Assembly: GCA_903858195.1 (NCBI GenBank)
Contig: CAIOHW010000126.1
Span: forward strand, 1-10,743
Direction: 5' to 3'
DNA from: Oligoflexia bacterium
GTDB taxonomy: Bacteria; Bdellovibrionota; UBA1018
Length of the DNA: 10,743 nucleotides
Shown here: one piece after another, positions 1-6,300 of the stretch
Position numbering within the stretch: the first letter of the stretch is position 1
How the letters are laid out: every line of letters begins with the position of its first letter
Translations under genes and position numbers: made by a program
The notes under the pieces: model-generated
The model's database searches: none
What the model saw: the letters and a program-made list of their open reading frames with translations, nothing else
Told to the model about the DNA's origin: nothing

Positions 1-607
1 CCGAAAAAGCAGCCGAGGCTCCGACAATCGGAAGGGTCGAGACCCAGGCTTGTGCGCGATCCCCGTCCCACGCAAATAGGCCGCGTCCCGGGGCAAGAGG
101 CGAGTCTGAAGTGCAGGCCGAGTTGCTCATGGGTGTCGCACCCACGGCAGGGTTGTGCAGCACAAAGAGCTTGAGCCCCGGCACCCGGGGAATGAAGCGC
201 ACGCGCATCCGGATCACATCGCGAGAAGCCTCGGTCCAGATCCACTTTTCAATCTCAAAGCGCCCCTGCAGGTCGCGGGTCGTGACATGGAATGCCGGCA
301 CCCCGAGTTCGATCCAGAGCACATCTGCAACGCCTTGCGTGCGCTCTTCCCAGAACAGGCCTCCGGGCCCGGTCACCAGAAATTGGCTGTCTCGGATCTG
401 CGCTTCATCGAGCGTGGGCCAGTAGGCTTCGGTCAGGACGCCCTGCCCGAGAGTGAACCAGGTCTTGGAGCTTGAGTACCCGTAGGCCGTACCCACGCCC
501 TGCTTGACGCCGGTCGCCCACGACTCGGCAAGCATGCCGTCTTTTGGCGCGGCCGGGGGTGCTGCCAGGGTCAGCGCGAGTGCGGGCAGGATCCAGGGTG
601 CAAACAC
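1..607 (-). CDS. GH15 glucoamylase/glucodextranase-type glycosidase, N-terminal part (cut by left edge)
   Basis: Reading the minus strand from GTG at 607 gives about 200 residues, open to the window edge. The first ~20 residues (VFAPWILPALALTLAAPPAA) are hydrophobic and end in small residues, like a signal peptide, though without the usual basic n-region. What follows matches the beta-sandwich N-terminal domain of bacterial GH15 enzymes: KQGVGTAYGYSSSKTWFTLG, then LTEAYWPTLDEAQIRD, then FEIEKWIWTEASRDVIRMRV. The GH15 catalytic (alpha/alpha)6 barrel would lie outside the window, so catalytic residues cannot be seen. The family removes glucose from alpha-glucans or dextrans (glucoamylase, glucodextranase); substrate is undetermined here. 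The GTG lies three bases after the TAA of the upstream cysteine-rich gene and in the same frame (TAA GTC GTG), which blocks any earlier start and suggests translational coupling. No clear ribosome binding site is visible. An ATG at 535 is possible but would discard the export signal. Confidence 0.78.
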   Translation of the reverse strand, partial: MFAPWILPALALTLAAPPAAPKDGMLAESWATGVKQGVGTAYGYSSSKTWFTLGQGVLTEAYWPTLDEAQIRDSQFLVTGPGGLFWEERTQGVADVLWIELGVPAFHVTTRDLQGRFEIEKWIWTEASRDVIRMRVRFIPRVPGLKLFVLHNPAVGATPMSNSACTSDSPLAPGRGLFAWDGDRAQAWVSTLPIVGASAAFS

Positions 608-610
608 GAC

Positions 611-1072
611 TTAGTAGCAGGAATGGATGACGCGCTCGGAGAGGCAGGTGTCCCCGAAAGTGTTGAATCGCTCACAGTCGGTGACCTGGACACAGCGGCC
701 CGTGATCTCGCACGAGGTCGTGTAGATGCAGTCACCCTGGGTGTTGCGCTTCTGGCAGGAGGACTGGCAGCTGATCGGAAACTGGGGAGCCGGAATGGGG
801 TAGCCCGGGCAGGCCGCCACGGCGCAGGTCTTGGTGACGCGTTCATCCCTGCAGGCGCCGAAAAAGTCGAATGACTCGCAGGTGGTTGCCGTCATGCAGT
901 CGCCCACCTTGAGGCAGGTCGATCGGTGGCTGCAGGTGCCGTCCATCTCAAACCGGCGGCAGCTTTCCGTGCACTCTAAAACCGGAAACATCGGTACCTG
1001 GGCGTTTGCACGCAAAATGGGGTTCAAGACGCTCAAGAGTGCCAGCAGGACGAAGCTGAAGAGTCGGTTCAT
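611..1072 (-). CDS. Small exported cysteine-rich protein with two 8-cysteine repeats
   Basis: This 153-residue protein is not one I can assign to a named family. Residues 1-24 are a clear Sec signal peptide: basic MNR, a hydrophobic stretch FSFVLLALLSVL, and an ANA cleavage site before Gln25. The mature part has 17 cysteines. Sixteen fall into two units, Cys34-Cys83 and Cys102-Cys152, with almost identical spacing: C-3-C-8-C-5-C-5-C-5-C-8-C-8-C in the first, and the same with one 9 in place of an 8 in the second. The units also share residues around FGxxCxxERV. One extra Cys (88) lies in a short Pro-rich linker (PGYPIPAPQFP). Even cysteine counts and export suggest a disulfide-bonded extracytoplasmic protein. 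It stops six bases before the GTG of the GH15 gene, so the two are probably co-transcribed; a link to secretion or binding of that enzyme is only inference. Start chosen for the signal peptide; an upstream ATG at 1084 is out of frame. Confidence 0.8.
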   Translation of the reverse strand: MNRLFSFVLLALLSVLNPILRANAQVPMFPVLECTESCRRFEMDGTCSHRSTCLKVGDCMTATTCESFDFFGACRDERVTKTCAVAACPGYPIPAPQFPISCQSSCQKRNTQGDCIYTTSCEITGRCVQVTDCERFNTFGDTCLSERVIHSCY

Positions 1073-1120
1073 GCCGACTGCATAGGAGAGCCCGGTACCC
1101 GAGTAAAGCGATTTTCAGGC

Positions 1121-1597
1121 TCAGGCAGCGATGGCCTGTGCCTGTTCCATCTCCTGCGGCGAGAGGGTTGCTGCAATATCGAGCAGGATCACGAGATCCT
1201 GGTCCACTTTCCCCATTCCGATCACATACCTAAAGCGGGTGCTCTCCCCGAGATCGGGGGCGGGCTCGATCTGAGAGGTCTGGAGGTCAATGACGCTGCT
1301 CACCGCATCCACGATGACGCCCATGAGGCGACCCTCGCTCTCGATCACGACGATGCAGGTGTTTCGGGTCGAGGACTTGGCCTCGAGGCCGAGTTTGATG
1401 CGAAGATCCACGACCGGGATGATCTTTCCGCGCAGGTTCATGACGCCCGAGATAAAAACCGGGGTGCGGGGCACCGGGGTGATCTGGGTCATCCGGTTGA
1501 TCTCTCGCACGCTCGAAACCGGCACGCCGTAAGACCGCTCAGAAAGAAAGAAAGTCAGGTACTGGCCGGCCCTGGGGGGCGGTGACATCGATTCCAT
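1121..1597 (-). CDS. cheW: Chemotaxis coupling protein CheW
   Basis: The 158-residue product is a single CheW-like domain (about residues 11-150), the usual length for the family. Key segments are FFLSERSYGVPVSSVREI at the start of the fold, VPRTPVFISGVMNLRGKIIP followed by VVDLR (42-66), the most conserved CheW stretch, and LVILLDIAATL near the C-terminus. CheW links methyl-accepting receptors to the P5 domain of CheA in the signalling array. The gene is divergent from cheA-cheR-cheB, 94 bp away, and stops 48 bp before the cysteine-rich gene on the same strand. The start at 1597 has a weak AGAGAG upstream; a second ATG three codons in (1588) would also keep the whole domain. A 7-bp CCGATCA box lies only eight bases upstream of the first start. 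Confidence 0.95.
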   Translation of the reverse strand: MESMSPPPRAGQYLTFFLSERSYGVPVSSVREINRMTQITPVPRTPVFISGVMNLRGKIIPVVDLRIKLGLEAKSSTRNTCIVVIESEGRLMGVIVDAVSSVIDLQTSQIEPAPDLGESTRFRYVIGMGKVDQDLVILLDIAATLSPQEMEQAQAIAA

Positions 1598-1604
1598 GAC
1601 TCTC

Positions 1605-1682
1605 TGATCGGTAGGCGAAGCCCGGGACTTTAAGAAGGCGTCAAAAGCCTTTCGTCAAGCTTGGGTCAAGCCGCTCCGATCA
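1605..1682. promoter_or_regulatory. Divergent cheW/cheA control region with mirrored CCGATCA boxes
   Basis: TGATCGG at 1605-1611 and CCGATCA at 1676-1682 are exact reverse complements placed at the two ends of the intergenic region, 8 and 10 bases from the cheW and cheA start codons. Read towards each gene, each box (ACCGATCA or TCCGATCA) matches six of eight bases of the FliA/sigma-28 -10 element GCCGATAA. It is preceded, after exactly 16 bases, by TAAA (cheW side, 1629-1632) or TCAA (cheA side, 1655-1658); the usual spacing is 15. Promoters here would give almost leaderless mRNAs, unless translation starts at the internal ATGs (1588 for cheW, 1722 for cheA). They may therefore be operators instead. 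Three GTCAA-type repeats (1640, 1654, 1665) also lie between them. Confidence 0.4.
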
Positions 1683-1691
1683 GCAAGAGGC

Positions 1692-3455
1692 ATGGGTGCG
1701 CTCTCCGAAGATGCTGAGTTCATGGCCGAGTTGCAGGGGGACTTCTTGAATGAAGTCACCTTCCAGCTCGAGCAGTGTGAGGAGTCCTACCTCAAGCTCG
1801 AAGACCCCTCGGTCCGGGTCGAGGAGCTCGGCAAGATCTTTCGTCTCGCACACTCGCTCAAGGGCACGGGCGCCGCAGTGGGTTTCGATGATCTCGCGCA
1901 GTTCGCCCATACGGTCGAAGACTGCCTGACCCTGCTCAGAAACGACCCGGGGCTCGTGAACACCGAGGTGATCTCGCTTCTGCTCCGGTGCGGCGATGCT
2001 TTCAAGCTGCGCATCGAGCAGCTCAAGAAAAAGGATCAAGCGCTTTGGAATCCCGAAGCCCTTGCGGTCGAAGTGCGTGCGATGATCGACAAGCTCACTC
2101 CACGGAGTGAGTCCGGCAGTGACGACGACGCCTGGCAGAAGCTTGCGCAAGTGACCCAGATCGAAGCGAAAAAGGCTGAGCTTGAGCTTGTGCCTGTCGA
2201 GGTGACGGCGCAGGCCCCAACTCCCGTGCAGGCGGCCCCAGCCGCAGCCCCAGTCGCAGCCCCAGTCGCAGCAGTGGTCAAGATCGATGCCGAGCGGGTC
2301 GACTCCGTGCTCAATCTCGTGGGCGAGCTCGTGGTGCTCAAGAGCCAGCTCATCAACCGGGCCGAGTCCTATTCGGGCGACCAGGTTTTCGTGCAGATCG
2401 TGGGCATGCTCGACAAGGCCGTGCGAGAGCTCCAGGACCGCACGCTCAGCATGCGGCTCACGCCGCTCAAGTCGCTCTTTCTGAAAACCCAGCGCGTGGT
2501 CCGCGACCTTTCGGTCAAGCTCTCCAAGACCGTGGACTTTGTGATGGAGGGCGAGGACACCGAGATCGATCGCTCGATGGTCGAGGCCCTCTCGGATCCG
2601 CTCATGCACCTGGCGCGCAATGCTTTGGACCACGGCATCGAGGCCGCGGCCCTGCGCGAGGCGGCTGGAAAGCCCGGGCGCGGAACCATCCGCCTGAAGG
2701 CCTCCTACCGTGGAGGCCGAATCCTGATCGAGCTCTCGGATGATGGAGGGGGCCTGAATGCGGCCCGCATCGGGGCTAAAGCGGTTGAAAAGGGGATCAT
2801 CGGCGAATCAGCGCTCCAGTCCATGAGCGAGTCACAGATCCAGCAGCTCATCTTTGCCGCCGGATTCTCGACGGCCGAAAAGGTCACCGATGTTTCGGGT
2901 CGTGGAGTGGGGATGGACGTCGTGCGAACGCAGGTCGAGAAGCTCAAGGGGCACATCGACCTTGAAAGCCGCATGGGACAGGGCACTTTGGTTCGCCTCT
3001 CGGTTCCGCTCACGACTTCGATCCTGGACGGAATGCTGGTCTCCATCTCGGGTGAGACCTTCATCCTGCCGATGGAGTGCATCCAAGAGCTTGCCGACCT
3101 GGTGCCCTCGAGCCTGGTTTCTGTTTTTTCCGGAGGCGGCTCCGGCGTGGTCTGGCACCATCGCGGTCGCGTTCATCCCGTCATCGACCTGAGGCAGCGT
3201 TTTGGTCGGGCCCCTGAAAAGATCGGAGCCGGCCGAGCTGCCCCCGCACGCGTGGCACTGGTCGACTCAGGCGGCAGGCAGGTGGCACTCGTCGTGGACT
3301 CCCTGCTTGGCCAGAGCCAGGTCGTTCTCAAGCCGCTCGATTCGAGCGTCCGTTCGTGCAAGGGGCTTTCGGGGGCGGCCATCCTGGGAGACGGAAAAGT
3401 CGCGCTCGTCATCGACCCCTCTGGAATGGCGGCAGGAATGTCGGGTGCTGCGTGA
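1692..3455 (+). CDS. cheA: Chemotaxis histidine kinase CheA (no recognisable P2 domain)
   Basis: The 587-residue product autophosphorylates on histidine under receptor control and passes phosphate to CheY and CheB. The P1/Hpt domain covers about 10-135, with the phosphorylated His54 in LAHSLKGTGA. A charged and Ala/Pro-rich linker (about 136-195, including three APxA units) stands where P2 would be, so P2 is absent or unrecognisable. P3 dimerisation is about 197-265 (AERVDSVLNLVGELVVLKSQ). P4 ATPase is about 266-440, with N box HLARNALDHGIE (306-317), G1 DDGGGL (350-355) and G2 GRGVGMDVV (403-411). P5, the CheW-like domain, is about 445-578. ATG 1692 has AAGAGG only one base upstream, unusually close; ATG 1722 (residue 11) also fits the start of the Hpt fold. 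The stop overlaps cheR by four bases (GTGA). Confidence 0.96.
   Translation: MGALSEDAEFMAELQGDFLNEVTFQLEQCEESYLKLEDPSVRVEELGKIFRLAHSLKGTGAAVGFDDLAQFAHTVEDCLTLLRNDPGLVNTEVISLLLRCGDAFKLRIEQLKKKDQALWNPEALAVEVRAMIDKLTPRSESGSDDDAWQKLAQVTQIEAKKAELELVPVEVTAQAPTPVQAAPAAAPVAAPVAAVVKIDAERVDSVLNLVGELVVLKSQLINRAESYSGDQVFVQIVGMLDKAVRELQDRTLSMRLTPLKSLFLKTQRVVRDLSVKLSKTVDFVMEGEDTEIDRSMVEALSDPLMHLARNALDHGIEAAALREAAGKPGRGTIRLKASYRGGRILIELSDDGGGLNAARIGAKAVEKGIIGESALQSMSESQIQQLIFAAGFSTAEKVTDVSGRGVGMDVVRTQVEKLKGHIDLESRMGQGTLVRLSVPLTTSILDGMLVSISGETFILPMECIQELADLVPSSLVSVFSGGGSGVVWHHRGRVHPVIDLRQRFGRAPEKIGAGRAAPARVALVDSGGRQVALVVDSLLGQSQVVLKPLDSSVRSCKGLSGAAILGDGKVALVIDPSGMAAGMSGAA
2235..2270 (+). repeat. Three tandem 12-bp units in the cheA linker
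   Basis: The unit GCCCCAGTCGCA occurs exactly at 2247-2258 and 2259-2270, preceded by a copy with one change (GCCCCAGCCGCA) at 2235-2246. It is in frame and encodes APxA repeats in the flexible P1-P3 linker of CheA. The near identity of the copies suggests recent slippage, so linker length may vary among strains. Confidence 0.85.
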
Positions 3456-4375
3456 GCCGCATCGCGCGGGATCTGGGTACCGTCACGGGCAATGAACTCA
3501 TCCGCGAGCTTTTGGAGGACGAGGCCGGAATCGACGGGCTTTGCCAGCACTTGTACTTTTTGACCGGAATCTCGCTTCCGCCGATTGCAAAGAACCGGCA
3601 CCTGGTGGTGAGCCGTCTCAGTTCGGTGCTCCGCAAGCAGCGACTGACCAGCCTCAGGGCCTACCTCAAGATGCTCAAGATGAGGCCTCCGGAGGATCCG
3701 CTCAGCTCCGAGTTCATCTCCGCTCTGACGACCAACACCACCCAGTTTTTTCGCGAACCGGCGCACTTCGATTTTCTCTCCGGTGTGCTTCCCGACTATC
3801 TGGCTGCAAAGTCCGGGGGGTACGGACCCGATGCGCAGGAGCTCAGGGTCTGGTGTGCAGCGGCGAGCACGGGGCAGGAGCCGTTTTCGATGCTGATTCT
3901 GGTCCAGAATGAGCTGCAGAGGCAGGCGGCCCTCAGGCGTGCGTGGAGGCTCAAGTTCCTTGCAAGCGACATCGATGAGGCGGTCCTTGAACGCGCGTCT
4001 CGCGGCATCTATTCAGCCCACGAGACCCAGGGGCTCTCGGACGATGTGCGCGAGCGATTCTTCCTTCCGGCCATCGATCCGGTGACGGGCGGCGAAGGTG
4101 CGGTTCGGATTCATCCCGAGCTTCTTTCCAAGATCGCCTTTGCTCGCATCAACCTCGTCTCGATGCCGTATCCCTTCCAGCACCCGTTCGACATCGTGTT
4201 TCTTCGCAACGTGCTGATCTACTTTGATCCCAACACCGTGGCCCGGATCATTGAGCAGATGGCCCACGTCATCCGTCCCGGAGGCCTGCTCTTTCTCGGA
4301 CACTCGGAGTCCGGCTGCATGAAAAGCCCGCATTTCAAGCCCCTGGCCCACGCCGTTTACCAGAGGGTGGGGTGA
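3452..4375 (+). CDS. cheR: Chemotaxis receptor methyltransferase CheR
   Basis: CheR transfers methyl groups from S-adenosylmethionine to glutamates of chemoreceptors. I place the start at GTG 3452, whose GTGA overlaps the cheA stop. This gives 307 residues; the longer open frame upstream lies inside cheA and encodes no family sequence. The N-terminal helical domain contains FLTGISLPPIAKNRH and TTNTTQFFRE (about residues 93-102), the conserved segment before the catalytic domain. The Rossmann methyltransferase domain shows WCAAASTGQEPFSM (134-147, SAM binding), ASDIDEAVL (171-179), LRNVLIYFD (251-259; many relatives have CRN here) and GGLLFLGHSES (277-287). Length is slightly above the usual ~280. 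The stop overlaps cheB by the same GTGA arrangement, so translation of the three genes is probably coupled. Confidence 0.95.
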   Translation: MSRIARDLGTVTGNELIRELLEDEAGIDGLCQHLYFLTGISLPPIAKNRHLVVSRLSSVLRKQRLTSLRAYLKMLKMRPPEDPLSSEFISALTTNTTQFFREPAHFDFLSGVLPDYLAAKSGGYGPDAQELRVWCAAASTGQEPFSMLILVQNELQRQAALRRAWRLKFLASDIDEAVLERASRGIYSAHETQGLSDDVRERFFLPAIDPVTGGEGAVRIHPELLSKIAFARINLVSMPYPFQHPFDIVFLRNVLIYFDPNTVARIIEQMAHVIRPGGLLFLGHSESGCMKSPHFKPLAHAVYQRVG

Positions 4376-5502
4376 GCGCGCCCATGGCACGGCCTCCGAT
4401 TCGAGTGATGATTGTCGATGACTCGCCCATCATGCGGGCACTGGTGCAGCGCATGCTCTCCTCGGCTCCTGGAATCGAGGTCGTGGGACAGGCATCGGAT
4501 GCGTTTGAGGCGCGTGAGCGACTGCTCGAGTACCGTCCCGATGTGATCACCCTGGATGTGGACATGCCGCGGATGGACGGAATCACCTTTCTTGAGAAAC
4601 TCATGACCTACGTGCCCACGCCCGTGGTCGTCCTGAGCAGCCTGACGCGCGAGGGCTCGGAGATGGCGATGAAGGCTTACTCGGCAGGCGCAGTCCGAGT
4701 GATGGAAAAGCCCAAGATGGCAGGCGGCGCAGGCGGGGGCTTGAAGAGTGTTTCCGAGGCGGCGCAGGCTCTCATCGATGCCGTGAGGGAGGCCGCCCAG
4801 GCCAATGTGCGCGGCCCGCGCGCCCGGCTTCAGGTCCAGAGCCTCGCAAAAGCGGCATCCGTGCTGCCGGTGAGCGAAGAAATGAAGCTTGCAGCCCGTG
4901 CCTTTGATGACGGCGTGCTGGCCATAGCAAGCTCGACTGGCGGCACCGAGGCGCTCAAAGCAGTCTTGAGCCGGCTTCCTGCCGATTGCCCGCCTACGGT
5001 GGTCGTGCAGCACATGCCGGCCAACTTCATCGACACCTACGCCAGGCATCTGCAGGGGGTCTGCGCATTCCAAGTCAAAGTCGCCGGGGTGGGAGATGTA
5101 CTCAGGCGCGGGCAGCTCTTGTTGGCGCCGGGTGACCAGCACCTGGAGGTCGTCAAGCGCGGGAATCTTCTGCAGACCCGACTCCACCAGGAGCCCCTGC
5201 TTCATGGCGTCCGCCCGGCTGCCGACTACTTGTTCAAGTCACTGGCAAAGATTTCGGGTCTTCCGATGTGGGCAGTGGTCCTGACCGGCATGGGCCGAGA
5301 CGGGGCAGCGGGCCTGCTCGAACTCAAGCGCGCCGGTGCGCGCACGATCGCCCAGGACGAAGCCACTTCGGTGGTTTTTGGAATGCCCAAGGCGGCAATC
5401 GAGACGGGTGCGGTGGATCTCGTGCTTCCGCTCGACAGGATTGCTGTCAGGCTCAAGGAGTGGCTGGCGCAGAAGCCCCGCCGATCTTCGGATGCCGCCT
5501 GA
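4372..5502 (+). CDS. cheB: Chemotaxis response regulator protein-glutamate methylesterase CheB
   Basis: CheB removes receptor methyl groups (and may deamidate receptor glutamines) when phosphorylated by CheA, giving adaptation. The 376 residues have a receiver domain (about 10-125) with acidic pair Asp16-Asp17 in VDDSPIMRAL and phospho-acceptor Asp62 in LDVDMPRMDG. A linker of about 126-178 follows, then the methylesterase domain (about 180-368). Its catalytic triad is visible: Ser188 (ASSTGGTEAL), His214 (VVQHMPANF) and Asp310 (LTGMGRDGAAGL). Length is close to typical (~350-370). The start is GTG 4372 in a GTGA overlap with the cheR stop, with AGAGG five bases upstream; ATG 4384 is a second option and would lose only four residues. 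Confidence 0.96.
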   Translation: MSAPMARPPIRVMIVDDSPIMRALVQRMLSSAPGIEVVGQASDAFEARERLLEYRPDVITLDVDMPRMDGITFLEKLMTYVPTPVVVLSSLTREGSEMAMKAYSAGAVRVMEKPKMAGGAGGGLKSVSEAAQALIDAVREAAQANVRGPRARLQVQSLAKAASVLPVSEEMKLAARAFDDGVLAIASSTGGTEALKAVLSRLPADCPPTVVVQHMPANFIDTYARHLQGVCAFQVKVAGVGDVLRRGQLLLAPGDQHLEVVKRGNLLQTRLHQEPLLHGVRPAADYLFKSLAKISGLPMWAVVLTGMGRDGAAGLLELKRAGARTIAQDEATSVVFGMPKAAIETGAVDLVLPLDRIAVRLKEWLAQKPRRSSDAA

Positions 5503-5523
5503 GGACGCCGCCTAGGCGACGCC
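5503..5523. terminator. Possible bidirectional hairpin between convergent cheB and the lipoprotein gene
   Basis: A near-palindrome lies in the 31-bp gap between two convergent stops. Its core is the perfect CGCCTAGGCG, with flanking pairs and two mismatches outward (9 of 11 pairs). The central bases must form the loop. There is no T-run on either side, so intrinsic termination is uncertain. Confidence 0.35.
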
Positions 5524-5533
5524 GGCCCGAACG

Positions 5534-6238
5534 TTATTGCGCAGGTGCCTTCTGTGCGGCTGAAGCCTCTTCGGACTGGATCGAAAAAGCGTCATCGAGG
5601 TTCTGCTCGGAACGCCGGGTCTGGATGTACTTTCCAGCCTTGTAGTATCCCTTGCCCGTGAAGCGTTCGGCCGGGAGTCCCGCCTTGACTCGCGCGACGC
5701 GCATCTCGCGTTCGCAGGTCTTTCGGTGCTTGGAAGTGTGCTTGATTTGGTCCTTGAGCGTCGCCACGTACTTGCGCTCGCCCGAGATGTGGTCGCCAAA
5801 GAGCTCCTTGCGGACAAAGCTGAGCTTGCCCTCGGAGGTGATGCCGAATTCCTCTTTCACTTCGCCGATCGGGCGCAGGGTCTCGATCTCGGGGATCTCG
5901 ACGACTTTGCCGTTACCGCCCAGACGCGGGTCGGCAAGCTCTTCGCGGCAGCGGGTGAGCAGATCGTGGTCGGAGGTGAGCTGCAGCTCGAGATCGTAGG
6001 CCTCGGCCGCAAGCTTGCGAAGTTCGTCTTCGGCGGTCGACTCCTTGCGGATGACCACGTCACGATTTTCGGTCACGCCGATGGTCGCGCCCTTGTACTC
6101 ACCCTTCTTTTCGATGGGTTCTTCCTTCAGGTCTTTGGCCTTGTTCAGGGGGTTCGAAGAACAGGCGGCAAAAAGGCTGGTAGCCACCAGACAGGTGGCG
6201 AGGGCGGCGGCGGGGCGACGAAGCTGAAGGGTTTTCAT
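5534..6238 (-). CDS. Predicted lipoprotein of unknown function
   Basis: The 234-residue product begins with a type II signal peptide: basic residues (MKTLQLRR), a hydrophobic run, and lipobox LFAAC with lipidated Cys26. Residues +2/+3 are Ser-Ser rather than Asp, which under the classical Lol rule favours the outer membrane. The mature chain is highly charged and mostly helical in appearance. Segments such as STAEDELRKLAAEAYDLELQ and SGERKYVATLKDQIKHTSKH look amphipathic. Two mature cysteines (97, 175) could pair in the periplasm. The tail (residues 220-234) is Ala/Gln-rich and probably disordered. I recognise no family. It is convergent with cheB and divergent from the coiled-coil gene. ATG 6238 has TAAGG only one base upstream; the signal peptide nonetheless fixes this start. 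Confidence 0.82.
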   Translation of the reverse strand: MKTLQLRRPAAALATCLVATSLFAACSSNPLNKAKDLKEEPIEKKGEYKGATIGVTENRDVVIRKESTAEDELRKLAAEAYDLELQLTSDHDLLTRCREELADPRLGGNGKVVEIPEIETLRPIGEVKEEFGITSEGKLSFVRKELFGDHISGERKYVATLKDQIKHTSKHRKTCEREMRVARVKAGLPAERFTGKGYYKAGKYIQTRRSEQNLDDAFSIQSEEASAAQKAPAQ

Positions 6239-6249
6239 GCCTTAGAAGA

Positions 6250-6294
6250 CTGAGGGTTTTTCTTTCCTTCGTCAAAACGAAAGGAAATACTCAG
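6250..6294. promoter_or_regulatory. Nested inverted repeats in the divergent lipoprotein/coiled-coil spacer
   Basis: TTTCCTTCG (6263-6271) pairs with CGAAAGGAAA (6278-6287), leaving one unpaired A and a TCAAAA loop. Outside it, CTGAG (6250-6254) pairs with CTCAG (6290-6294). The structure fills most of the 62-bp spacer between two diverging genes, so a regulator site or 5'-UTR hairpin is more likely than a terminator. I see no convincing sigma-70 promoter; TTGACG on the minus strand lacks a good -10 partner. Confidence 0.4.
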
Positions 6295-6300
6295 GGGCGC

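Noticed and set aside
2235..2270. CRISPR-like array
   Set aside because: The 12-bp units are contiguous without spacers and encode an in-frame APxA linker.
1680..2633. Long minus-strand open frame of 317 codons across cheA
   Set aside because: It is a shadow of cheA caused by GC-rich codon bias; its His/Leu-rich translation resembles no family.
3356..3451. Longer CheR reading frame beginning at 3356
   Set aside because: The extra 32 residues lie inside cheA, have no family similarity, and the GTGA overlap at 3452 gives a natural start and length.
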